Shown: in pieces, positions 9,750 to 17,657 of the stretch | Layout of the letters: each line of letters begins with the position of its first letter | Position numbering within the stretch: the first letter of the stretch is position 1 | Source of the DNA: Stieleria mannarensis | GTDB lineage: Bacteria; Planctomycetota; Planctomycetia; Pirellulales; Pirellulaceae | Assembly: GCF_014154935.1 (NCBI RefSeq) | Contig: NZ_JACEHH010000056.1 | Span: 1 to 58,028 of the forward strand | Direction: 5' to 3' | Length of the DNA: 58,028 nt | The notes under the pieces: generated by a model | The model's database searches: none | The model's input: the letters and a program-made list of their open reading frames with translations, nothing else | Told to the model about the DNA's origin: nothing | Translations under genes and position numbers: made by a program

Positions 9750-11051
9750 TCAAACCATCAACGGTTCGATCAGTTTTCCGCCATCGACGATTTCGATCGG
9801 CCGGTCGCCGGGCGCCATCAATTCCTTGTCGGCGACGATGCCGAGCAAGCGGTACATGGTAGTTGCCAAGTCAGCCGGCGACACGGGGCTGTCTTCCGGT
9901 TCGGCGGCGGTCGAGTCCGATGCGCCGTAGATCATGCCGCCCTTGATGCCACCGCCGGCCATCAACACGCTGAAGACCTTGGGCCAGTGGTCACGGCCCG
10001 CGTCGTTGTTGATTTTCGGCGTGCGGCCGAATTCGCTGCTGACCATCACCAGCGTCTCGTCCAACATGCCACGCTGGGACAGATCATCGAGCAACGCGGC
10101 AAGCCCGGTGTCCAAAGCGGGCATCTGGCTCTTGAATCCGCTCGTGATGTTGTTGTGCATGTCCCAGCCGCCGTAGGTCAACGTGACCAGTCGCGTTCCG
10201 GCTTCGACCAGACGACGCGCCATCAGCAAACGCTGGCCGGCTTGGTTGCGGCCATACCGGTCACGCGTCTTGGCGTCTTCTTTGTCGATGTTGAACGCTT
10301 CCTTGGCTGCCGGGGTGTCCAGCAAGCTGTAGGCGCGCTCGTAGAACGTATTCATCGCTCCGACGTTGTCGGCCGCCGTGGCAGAAACAAAATGCTTGTT
10401 GACGGCCGCCAAAGCCTCTTTGCGTCGCATGAACCGATCGCCGTCCACGCCGCCGGCCAAATCCAAATCACGCACCTTGAAACCGCTTTGCGCCGGATCA
10501 GATCCGAGGGCAAAGCCGCCGTAACTGCTGGGCAAGTAGCCCGTGCCGGCAAATTCGTTCGGGACGTTGGGAATGCAGACGTACGGAGGCAGATTGTTGC
10601 GCGGTCCGTACTCGTGACTGACGACCGCACCGAATGACGGGTAACGCAGCGCCGGGCTGGGCTTGTAACCGGTGAACATGTTGTGCGTCCCCCGCTCGTG
10701 GGCCGCTTCACCGTGTGTCATGGAGCGAATCACGCTGAACTTGTCCGCCCGCTTGGCAAGCTGAGGAACGGATTCGCCGAACACTTCGCCGGTGTTCGTT
10801 TTAATCGTCCGCATCTCGCCCCGGTATTCCAGCGGGCTGTACGGTTTGGGGTCGAACGATTCCTGCTGGGCCATCCCGCCGGGCAGATAAACGTGAATCA
10901 CGCTCTTCGCTTTCGCTTCGACAAAATCGTAGTGCTTTTGCTCGGCCATCGCCTGACGCATCAGCAATTCCGGCAAGGACAGGCCGATCCCTCCAAGAGC
11001 ACCAGCGGCCAAAAATCCGCGACGGCTAAATGGGTTTCCTTCGCAACGCAT
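9750..11051 (-). CDS. DUF1501 domain protein, Tat-exported
   Basis: 433 residues from the ATG at 11051. This start gives a textbook twin-arginine leader (NPFSRRGFLAAGALGG). The upstream extension of the frame to 11306 is compositionally odd and shows no domain. The rest matches DUF1501: VIHVYLPGGMAQQESFDPKP near the N-terminus, FSVIRSMTHGEAAHERGTH in the middle, and SSEFGRTPKINNDAGRDHWP near the end. The fold is related to alkaline phosphatase/sulfatase enzymes and the His/Asp-rich motifs suggest metal binding, but activity is unproven. It is encoded just upstream of the PPC protein and close to the DUF1549/1553 partner typical of the family. Confidence 0.94.
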   Translation of the reverse strand: MRCEGNPFSRRGFLAAGALGGIGLSLPELLMRQAMAEQKHYDFVEAKAKSVIHVYLPGGMAQQESFDPKPYSPLEYRGEMRTIKTNTGEVFGESVPQLAKRADKFSVIRSMTHGEAAHERGTHNMFTGYKPSPALRYPSFGAVVSHEYGPRNNLPPYVCIPNVPNEFAGTGYLPSSYGGFALGSDPAQSGFKVRDLDLAGGVDGDRFMRRKEALAAVNKHFVSATAADNVGAMNTFYERAYSLLDTPAAKEAFNIDKEDAKTRDRYGRNQAGQRLLMARRLVEAGTRLVTLTYGGWDMHNNITSGFKSQMPALDTGLAALLDDLSQRGMLDETLVMVSSEFGRTPKINNDAGRDHWPKVFSVLMAGGGIKGGMIYGASDSTAAEPEDSPVSPADLATTMYRLLGIVADKELMAPGDRPIEIVDGGKLIEPLMV

Positions 11052-11448
11052 CGAACGACTCCGTGAATCAGTGATGGGTGGGGTGAATTCCAGCGGCCAG
11101 AAAGGTGACCAAACCAATGCATCCATCGGCGCGGTTTGCGACGTCACGTCTCCAGCACAATCGGTGCATCCGAGTTCGCTGAAATGGTTGTAGGCGGGAA
11201 CAGCTTCTCGCGGAGAATTCTTTCGCCGCAGAGCTGCTGGGGGTGGGTGTGGTGTCCAGCATCGTCGTCGCTTGTTTGCACAAACGAATACTATCCTGAA
11301 CGACAACGAGTCTATCGTCTCAATGAACCCGGGAAAATGATCTAACCGGAAAAATTAATTCCACCGGATAGTGAACGTAATTCCCCTAAGGCACGCATAG
11401 GGTAGCGGCAAACCACAAACGAGTCAAACTCGCCTCCCCGACGGGGGG
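11052..11448. other. Intergenic region between the DUF1501 gene and the valS operon end
   Basis: About 400 bases holding the promoter region of the DUF1501 gene and the 3' end of the cimA-valS unit, both on the minus strand. An AT-rich patch at about 11340-11375 stands out against the GC-rich surroundings and could hold promoter elements. No gene or clear hairpin terminator is visible. Confidence 0.4.
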
Positions 11449-11793
11449 TTACCATTGCAGTTTCCAAGTCTCGGGAGCCTGCTGCAAATCGTACCAACCG
11501 TCGAAGTCTTCCGGTCGGTCGCTTTCGGCCAGTTCGATCGCCCCTTGATCGGCCAATTGGTGAATGAACTGGCCGAGCTGTTTGCTGGAGCCGAGTTCCC
11601 AGGCGATCAATTCGTCCTTGCCCGCTTCGGCGAAATGGTCGACCGCCAACTCGAGCAGCACTCGGCACACACCTTCGGCGGTGACGTGTCCGGCATGGCA
11701 CAACGACCGGTCTTTCATTGCGACCCGGATCGTGTGGCGAACAAACTCCACACGTTCGGCATGTCCGGATTCAAACTCGGGGGCGTGGTTCAA
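11449..11793 (-). CDS. Hypothetical small protein translationally coupled to valS
   Basis: 114 residues if it starts at the TTG at 11793, which overlaps the valS stop codon as TTGA. An ATG at 11718 would give a shorter 89-residue product. It is soluble, with no signal peptide or membrane segment. It is predicted mainly helical, with an acidic C-terminal part rich in Asp, Glu and Trp (SDRPEDFDGWYDLQQAPETW). I do not recognise a family. The 4-base overlap with valS suggests co-translation with valyl-tRNA synthetase and, further upstream, citramalate synthase. No motif supports a function such as an editing factor or regulator. Confidence 0.72.
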   Translation of the reverse strand: MNHAPEFESGHAERVEFVRHTIRVAMKDRSLCHAGHVTAEGVCRVLLELAVDHFAEAGKDELIAWELGSSKQLGQFIHQLADQGAIELAESDRPEDFDGWYDLQQAPETWKLQW

Positions 11794-14700
11794 TTTGATG
11801 AGACCTTCTCCTTCAGCTTGTTGATATCGCCTTCGACCGAGTTTCGTTGGTTGACCAATTCGGTCAGGGTCGCGCGTTCTTTTTCGACGACCTCGGCCGG
11901 GGCACGGGACACGAAGTTCTCGTTGGACAACTTCGACTCTTTGCCGGTGATCTGCTTGAGCAATTGGCCGAGCAGCTTTTCCAGGCGTGAAAGTTCGGCT
12001 TCGACATCGATGAACTTTTCCAGATCGACGTGGACTTCGACATCGATGGCCGGGATCGCCAACGGCGCGTCGGTTTCGAACGCTTCGGCCGACGGTCCGA
12101 TCGTAACAACATCGGCACCGGCGAGGGCACCAAAGTAGGCCTTCATCGGTTCCAGCAAGCTGCGGCTGGAATCGCTGCAGCGGATCGCCGCCGGGACGGT
12201 TTCCCGCGGCGGAATGTTGCTGCTGGCGCGGATCTGGCGGATCGCGCCGACAATGCTTTGGAATTCCGCAAATTGCCGTTCGATCGTTTCATCGAAATGC
12301 CCGCGGTCTGCCTCCGGCCACTCCGCTTTCATCACAAACTGAGACACCGTAGCGGGCTTCAGCCCACGCTCGGGCGCCAATTCGCCCAGGTAGCCCCAGA
12401 TCGATTCGGTCACGAACGGCATGATCGGATGCAGCAAACGCAACAGCGTATCGAGACCGTGGGCGATGACGTTTTGGGTCACGGCGCGCTGTGATTCGTC
12501 AGCCAAACGAGGCTTGGCGATTTCGACATAGAAGCTGCAGAATTCGTGCCAGGCAAAGTCGTACAGGATGCGAGCCACGTCGGCGAATTTGAACTGGTCG
12601 ATCCCCTCGGTCACCTGCTCGGTCACCGTCGCCAGTCGGCTGAGCAGCCAACGGTCTTCCACCGGCAGCGTTGCGACGTCGATCGTCTGTGGCTTAAAGC
12701 CTTCCAAGTTCATCAACACGAACCGGGCGGCATTCCACAATTTGTTGACAAAGTTGCGACTGGTTTCAAATTTCTCGCTGACGACGGCTGCCTTGGGGAA
12801 TGCCAAATCGGCGTCGGATTCCGCCCACTGCGTCGAAAACGTTTCCTTGCACTGGGGACACTTGATCGTCGTCGCAACACGATTCTTTTTCGTCTGGTCG
12901 ATCAGCTTTTCACAGTGCGGGCACTCGTACTGGACCGGCATGCGGACGTCTTGAGTCTCGGTCGCCAATCGAGCTAAACCGAACCGCAGCGAATCGGGCC
13001 CGAACTTGTCGATCACATCGATCGGGTCGACGCCATTCCCCTTGCTCTTGCTCATCCGTTCGCCGTGTCCGTCCAGGATCGTCGGATGGATGAAGACTTC
13101 GTCGAACGGGATTTCGTTCAAATTGTTCAGGCCCATCAACACCATCCGCGCGACCCACAGCGTGATGATGTCGCGGGACGTACACAGCGTGGACGTGGGA
13201 TAAAAGTATTCCAACTCCTTGGTCTGCTGCGGCCAGCCGAGTGTGCTGTGGGGCCACAATGCCGATGAGAACCAGGTATCCAGAACATCCGGATCACGTT
13301 CCAACCCCAGCGCTTCGACCTTGGCTTCCAGCGGTGACTCTTCGTCTCGCAGGCAAACAAACACGCTGTAGGACGCCGACGCATCGTCTTCATCGTCGGC
13401 CTGGATTTTGGTGGCAATCAGATCGTCGCTCCCCAAGGCTGCCGCTTGCTCGGCAACCCGAGACGCTTCGGCGCGGCTGTCGAAGGATGCCGACCAGATC
13501 GGAATTCGGTGTCCCCACCAGAGTTGACGGCTGACGGGCCAATCACGTTTTTCGCCCAGCCAGTCCAGGTAGCCTTTGCGATAGCGGGTCGGATAAATAC
13601 GGACGCGATCGTCGGTAACGGCGTCCATCGCCGACTGGGCCAGGTCATCCATTTTGACGAACCATTGATCCGCCAAGTAGGGTTCGATGGCGGTCTTGCT
13701 GCGATCCGACAGCGGCATTTCGATGTCGCGATCCTCAATGTCGCCCAGCAAGCCGGCATCATCCAAATCGGCGACCACTTGTTTGCGCGCCGCGGCGATC
13801 GTCAATCCTTGATAAGCCGGCACCAGAGCGTTGATCGTGCCGTCGGGATTGAGAATGTTCAGCATCGGCAACGACTGCCGTTTCCCGACTTCATAGTCGT
13901 TCGGGTCGTGTGCCGGCGTGATTTTGACGCACCCGGATCCTAGTTCGGGTTTCGCCCAGACGTCAGCCACCAATGGGATCTTGCGTTCGGCCAGCGGCAA
14001 CATCAAACAACGGCCGTCGGCGGCCATGTCCCGCAATTGCTCCAACTTGGGCAGCATCGTTCGCCGCCGCTCGACCAAACCATCGAGTTGCTTTTGCAAG
14101 TCGGGCTGTTCCTTGGCCGTCGCAGCAGCCAACTTTTCTTCCAGCTCCGACTGCAGTTTATCGAGCGCCGCGGCGGGATCGGGGTGCACGGCCACGGCGG
14201 TATCGCCGAGCATCGTTTCTGGGCGGGTCGTGGCGATCACCACGTGATCGGGTTCGCCCGGCTTGGGATCAATCACGGGGTAGCGAAAGTGGTAAAAGTG
14301 CCCTTTCTTGGTCACGTTTTCCACTTCGTCGTTGCTGACGGCGGTTTGCAGGAACGTGTCCCAGTTGACCAAGCGTTTGCCGCGGTAGATCAAATCCTTG
14401 TGGAACAAATCATAGAACGTCGCGCGGACCGCGGCACCGCACATGGGGTCCAGTGTGAATCGCAAACGCCGCCAATCGCAGCTGCACCCCATCCGTTTCA
14501 GCTGGCCCAGGATCCGTTTTTCGTATTGGTCTTTCCAATCCCAGATCCGTTTGACCAGAGCCTCGCGTCCGATGTCGTGGCGTGAAAGGTTTTCCTGTTC
14601 TTTCAATCGCCGTTCGACCACCGCTTGGGTAGCGATCCCTGCATGGTCGGTGCCCGGCATCCATAGCGTTTCGAAGCCTTGCATCCGCTTGGTGCGGATC

Positions 14701-14888
14701 AGGATGTCTTGCAGGGTGTTGTTCAGCCCGTGTCCCAGGTGCAGCGCGCCGGTCACGTTGGGCGGCGGAATCACGATCGTATAAGGCTTTTTGTCGGGAT
14801 TGATTTCGGCGTTATTGCAACCCGCTTCATCCCACTGGGCACCAATCTTGCCTGCCGCCGTGCTGTGATCAAATCGGTTTGGAATCAT
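11790..14888 (-). CDS. valS: Valyl-tRNA synthetase
   Basis: 1032 residues, longer than the usual 880-950. It charges tRNA-Val with valine in the cytoplasm. The HIGH-type motif is HLGH at residues 50-53 and the KMSKS-type motif is MSKSK near residue 611. The editing domain is recognisable from TTRPETMLGDTAVAVHPD and GCVKITPAHDPNDYEVGK. The anticodon-binding domain follows, then a C-terminal coiled-coil arm (about 960-1032). Two insertions explain the length: a charged helical stretch of some 50 residues in the editing domain (about 235-290), and a four-cysteine zinc-ribbon-like segment (CPHC and CPQC, about residues 655-685) shortly after MSKSK. The gene starts 8 bases after the cimA stop and overlaps the small downstream gene. 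Confidence 0.97.
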   Translation of the reverse strand: MIPNRFDHSTAAGKIGAQWDEAGCNNAEINPDKKPYTIVIPPPNVTGALHLGHGLNNTLQDILIRTKRMQGFETLWMPGTDHAGIATQAVVERRLKEQENLSRHDIGREALVKRIWDWKDQYEKRILGQLKRMGCSCDWRRLRFTLDPMCGAAVRATFYDLFHKDLIYRGKRLVNWDTFLQTAVSNDEVENVTKKGHFYHFRYPVIDPKPGEPDHVVIATTRPETMLGDTAVAVHPDPAAALDKLQSELEEKLAAATAKEQPDLQKQLDGLVERRRTMLPKLEQLRDMAADGRCLMLPLAERKIPLVADVWAKPELGSGCVKITPAHDPNDYEVGKRQSLPMLNILNPDGTINALVPAYQGLTIAAARKQVVADLDDAGLLGDIEDRDIEMPLSDRSKTAIEPYLADQWFVKMDDLAQSAMDAVTDDRVRIYPTRYRKGYLDWLGEKRDWPVSRQLWWGHRIPIWSASFDSRAEASRVAEQAAALGSDDLIATKIQADDEDDASASYSVFVCLRDEESPLEAKVEALGLERDPDVLDTWFSSALWPHSTLGWPQQTKELEYFYPTSTLCTSRDIITLWVARMVLMGLNNLNEIPFDEVFIHPTILDGHGERMSKSKGNGVDPIDVIDKFGPDSLRFGLARLATETQDVRMPVQYECPHCEKLIDQTKKNRVATTIKCPQCKETFSTQWAESDADLAFPKAAVVSEKFETSRNFVNKLWNAARFVLMNLEGFKPQTIDVATLPVEDRWLLSRLATVTEQVTEGIDQFKFADVARILYDFAWHEFCSFYVEIAKPRLADESQRAVTQNVIAHGLDTLLRLLHPIMPFVTESIWGYLGELAPERGLKPATVSQFVMKAEWPEADRGHFDETIERQFAEFQSIVGAIRQIRASSNIPPRETVPAAIRCSDSSRSLLEPMKAYFGALAGADVVTIGPSAEAFETDAPLAIPAIDVEVHVDLEKFIDVEAELSRLEKLLGQLLKQITGKESKLSNENFVSRAPAEVVEKERATLTELVNQRNSVEGDINKLKEKVSSN

Positions 14889-14896
14889 GACGATGT

Positions 14897-16492
14897 TTAA
14901 GTTGCCGGTGTAACGTTTTCTTTGTGCAATTTGTATTCGACAGAATCGATCAGGGCCTGAAAGCTGGCTTCGATGATATTGTCGCTGACGCCGATCGTGC
15001 CCCAGGATTCGTGGTGATCGGCACTTTCGATATTGACGCGGGTGCTGGCCGCGGTGCCGGCGCCGTTGTCGACCACACGCACCTTGTAATCGACCAGTCG
15101 CATGTCGCGCAGTTGAGGATAGGACGGCAGCAGGGTTTCGCGGAGAGCGGTGTCGAGCGCGTTGACCGGGCCGTGGCCTTCGGCGGCATTAAAGCAGTCC
15201 TGGTCACCGACGCGGATCTTTAGAATCGCTTCGGCATAGACGTCTTTTTCGTCCGCCGAGGTTTCTCCGGCAACGACGCGGTACTTGATCGGGCTGAAGT
15301 GCGGGGTGAACGAACCGAGCACCCGTTTGATCAGCAAATCGAACGAACCGCCGGCGTTTTCGAATTGGAACCCTTGGTTTTCCAGACGCACAACCTCGGC
15401 CAAAATCCGGTCTTGGGTTTCGCGGTCGTCTTCGATGCTGTGCTTGTTGGCGACGGCAACGATATTGCTGCGGCCGGACAGCTCGCTGACCAGAATCCGT
15501 CGCTCGTTGCCGACCAATGTCGGATCGATGTGCTCATAGGTCGACGCGGCCTTGTTGATCGCGTGGACATGCATGCCGCCCTTGTGTGCAAAGGCGCTTT
15601 GACCGACAAACGCTTGCCCGCCGCGCCACTGCAAGTTGGCCGTTTCATACACGAATCGACTCAGCTCGGTCAGCGATTGCAAGCTGCGGCCGCCCAGCAC
15701 GCTGTAGCCCTTTTTCTTGAGCGCCAAATTGGCCATCACGGAAATCAAATCGGCGTTGCCACAGCGTTCGCCGATGCCGTTGATCGTCCCTTGCACCTGG
15801 GTCGCGCCGACGTCGACGGCGGCCAGCGAATTGGCGACCGCCAGTTCGCTGTCGTTGTGGCAGTGAATGCCGAAGGTCACGTCGGGATAGTCGCGCAGCG
15901 AATCGATCGCCGCCGTGGTGATTTCGGCGATCTGTTCGGGCAGCGATCCGCCATTGGTGTCGCACAGCGACATCACGGTTGCACCGCCGCTGGCGGCCGC
16001 CCGCAACGTTTTCAGGGCGTATTCGGGGTTGGCCCGATAACCGTCGAAAAAGTGTTCGGCGTCATAGATCACGGCCGCATTGCCGGTCAAGAATTGGACG
16101 CTTTCGCCGATCATCGCCAAGTTTTCTTCCAGCGAAACCCGCAACACTTCGGTGGCGTGGTAGTCCCAGGTTTTTCCGACCACGGTGATCACCGGGGTCT
16201 GTGCGGCGACCAGCGCCTTCATGCCGGGGTCGTCGGCCGGGTCGATCCCGCGTCGGCGAGTCATCCCGAAGGCGCAGACTTGGGTGTCGCCCAGATCGTG
16301 TTTTCTGATCTCCTCGAAAAACGCCACGTCTTTTTCGTTGCTCAACGGGTAGCCGCCCTCGATAAAATCGACGCCCGTCTCGGCCAATCGCAGCGCGATC
16401 TGCAGTTTGTCGTTCAGCGAAAAACTGACGCCTTCCCCCTGGGATCCGTCCCGCAGCGTGGTGTCGTAAATTTGGATCGGTTTTGAAGTCAT
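14897..16492 (-). CDS. cimA: (R)-citramalate synthase
   Basis: 531 residues, the expected length. It condenses acetyl-CoA and pyruvate to citramalate, the first step of threonine-independent isoleucine synthesis. The DRE-TIM motif is IYDTTLRDGSQGEG at the N-terminus. GIHCHNDSELAVANS gives the metal-binding histidines, GTINGIGERCGNAD the family signature, and QSAFAHKGGMHV the linker segment. The C-terminal LeuA-dimer regulatory domain (about 400-520) suggests feedback control. EHFFDGYRANPEYAL is characteristic of CimA rather than LeuA or homocitrate synthase. valS follows after 8 bases, so both should be on one transcript. A terminator-like hairpin with a U-tract ends 19 bases before this start codon, suggesting leader control. 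Confidence 0.95.
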   Translation of the reverse strand: MTSKPIQIYDTTLRDGSQGEGVSFSLNDKLQIALRLAETGVDFIEGGYPLSNEKDVAFFEEIRKHDLGDTQVCAFGMTRRRGIDPADDPGMKALVAAQTPVITVVGKTWDYHATEVLRVSLEENLAMIGESVQFLTGNAAVIYDAEHFFDGYRANPEYALKTLRAAASGGATVMSLCDTNGGSLPEQIAEITTAAIDSLRDYPDVTFGIHCHNDSELAVANSLAAVDVGATQVQGTINGIGERCGNADLISVMANLALKKKGYSVLGGRSLQSLTELSRFVYETANLQWRGGQAFVGQSAFAHKGGMHVHAINKAASTYEHIDPTLVGNERRILVSELSGRSNIVAVANKHSIEDDRETQDRILAEVVRLENQGFQFENAGGSFDLLIKRVLGSFTPHFSPIKYRVVAGETSADEKDVYAEAILKIRVGDQDCFNAAEGHGPVNALDTALRETLLPSYPQLRDMRLVDYKVRVVDNGAGTAASTRVNIESADHHESWGTIGVSDNIIEASFQALIDSVEYKLHKENVTPAT

Positions 16493-16510
16493 GGCTGGTT
16501 TTCAAGTACG

Positions 16511-16542
16511 AAAAAACCCCCGGAGCTGGAAAGCCACGGGGG
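16511..16542 (-). promoter_or_regulatory. Terminator-like hairpin in the cimA leader (possible attenuator)
   Basis: Read on the minus strand, CCCCCG pairs with CGGGGG, with an inner stem of further pairs (GGCT with AGCT, one G-U) and a short TTCC loop, followed by six T residues. The run ends 19 bases before the cimA ATG, leaving almost no room for a promoter between them. The arrangement fits a conditional terminator controlling cimA-valS, or the 3' end of a small RNA. It could also be the terminator of the membrane-protein gene ending at 16822, but that lies some 280 bases away. Confidence 0.7.
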
Positions 16543-16545
16543 TAA

Positions 16546-16821
16546 AAGTTTCTTCCAAAGGCTGTGCTTGAAACGCACTCAATGGCCGAGCGAAGCGTCG
16601 CCGAGCCAAGGAGCAGTTTCGTTCCCCCGCGTCATCGCTGGCAAACGGTGCCAGGGACGCGGCAAATAATGACAGATTGAGTTTGCACAGTGATCGTTGT
16701 GGATGGAATGATCGGTGGGGCGGATCGCGAGGAATCGCTGGATTCGCCCAGGAATCGAGAGAATACGGCGTCACGTATCATCCGTCAATCGCGGCAGACG
16801 GCAACCCAGCGAACCGGCCCG
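16546..16821 (-). other. Leader region upstream of cimA
   Basis: 276 bases between the cimA hairpin and the stop of the upstream membrane-protein gene. It contains TGGCACCG followed by complementary GC-rich stretches, so the RNA could fold extensively. I found no leader peptide with a run of isoleucine, valine or leucine codons and no full match to a known riboswitch. It is the likely site of the cimA-valS promoter. Confidence 0.45.
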
Positions 16822-17211
16822 TCAGGGGGAGGCCGCCGAGCGTCGCCCGCGCTGCCGATGGGACGGTGTAACCGACCACAGGTAGCTGACCGAAAACACG
16901 ATACAAATCGCGACCATCAGCGAGACAATTTGGGTCGAGTGCAGGTTCACCACGCCCTGGGTCCGCCAAAGGGAAAAGAAATGGAACAGTTGGCCGCAGC
17001 CGATCAAGCTTCCCAGTGCGCCCACAATCGCGGCGGTCGCCAACGCCTGGCGACGGCGGTGCGGGTTGAGCGCGACGACGCCGAAAAACAGGATCGGAAT
17101 CCCCAGCATCATCGGAATAAACAGCAACGGGGCCTTGTTCAGTGATCCGAACAGGGCGATCGCCGTGTCGATGCACAGCAACAGACCGGAAACAATGCCA
17201 AATCGAGCCAT
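16822..17211 (-). CDS. Small integral membrane protein, unknown function
   Basis: 129 residues from the ATG at 17211; a TTG at 17238 would add nine residues. Four hydrophobic segments span it: roughly 5-25 (IVSGLLLCIDTAIALFG), 30-48 (PLLFIPMMLGIPILFFGVV), 58-78 and 98-118 (QIVSLMVAICIVFSVSYLW). A basic, serine-rich tail follows (PSHRQRGRRSAAS). There are no catalytic motifs and I recognise no family. It lies upstream of the cimA leader on the same strand and is preceded by a repeat cluster. The composition and start make a real gene likely, but no function is supported. Confidence 0.7.
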   Translation of the reverse strand: MARFGIVSGLLLCIDTAIALFGSLNKAPLLFIPMMLGIPILFFGVVALNPHRRRQALATAAIVGALGSLIGCGQLFHFFSLWRTQGVVNLHSTQIVSLMVAICIVFSVSYLWSVTPSHRQRGRRSAASP

Positions 17212-17372
17212 CAATCGCTTTCGAAAAAGGGGTACCAACGCCGCCTGACCTCGGTGAATCCTAGCTCTCTTCGGTCCGCAATGTCAGCCCAAACGTTGCC
17301 GCCATCCAGCCCCCTGCAGGATGGGTCTGGGGGACAAAGGCGCCGAGCTCAGACAAACCCCTCCCCTGGCGA

Positions 17373-17622
17373 CTCCCTGCCGAGGTCGTGCGGTTCTTAA
17401 CCTCAGAGATACAACGCGTTTACGCGCTTCACTCCCCAGGTCTGGAAGAACGAATAAGCCCACCGATGGCAGCGCGAACCCGCGGATGTGATGCGGCCTG
17501 GGATCCGTGGGTTCGCGCTGCCATCCGCGGGCAATCGACCCGCCTGTGGTTCAGGGCGGCTAGAGAAACTCGCAAAAACCCTCAGAATCAAAGACTTAGA
17601 AACCGTACGACCTCTCCAGGGA
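17373..17622. repeat. Repeat cluster with inverted ends, copy 1
   Basis: The ends are imperfect inverted repeats: CCCTGCCGAGGTCGTGCGG at 17375-17393 and its near-complement around 17596-17622, matching about 16 of 19 core positions. The same ends recur at 26714-26997. Inside lies a perfect 17-base inverted repeat (17465-17481 with 17509-17525, starting GATGGCAGCGCG), separated by a 27-base loop. There is no ORF inside. It fits a MITE-like or composite palindromic element between two minus-strand genes. Confidence 0.7.
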
Positions 17623-17657
17623 AGGTGAATTCTTCACCTAGCGCCCAGCCCGACGCT

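Noticed and set aside
12830..12930. Intein or mobile insertion in valS
   Set aside because: The inserted cysteine-rich segment is short, in frame and lacks splicing-domain motifs.
16640..16670. T-box-like TGGCACCG in the cimA leader
   Set aside because: Only part of the T-box consensus is present, TGGC would pair with a discriminator G rather than the A of Ile/Val/Leu tRNAs, and it is over 100 bases from the hairpin. No specifier-loop structure was found.
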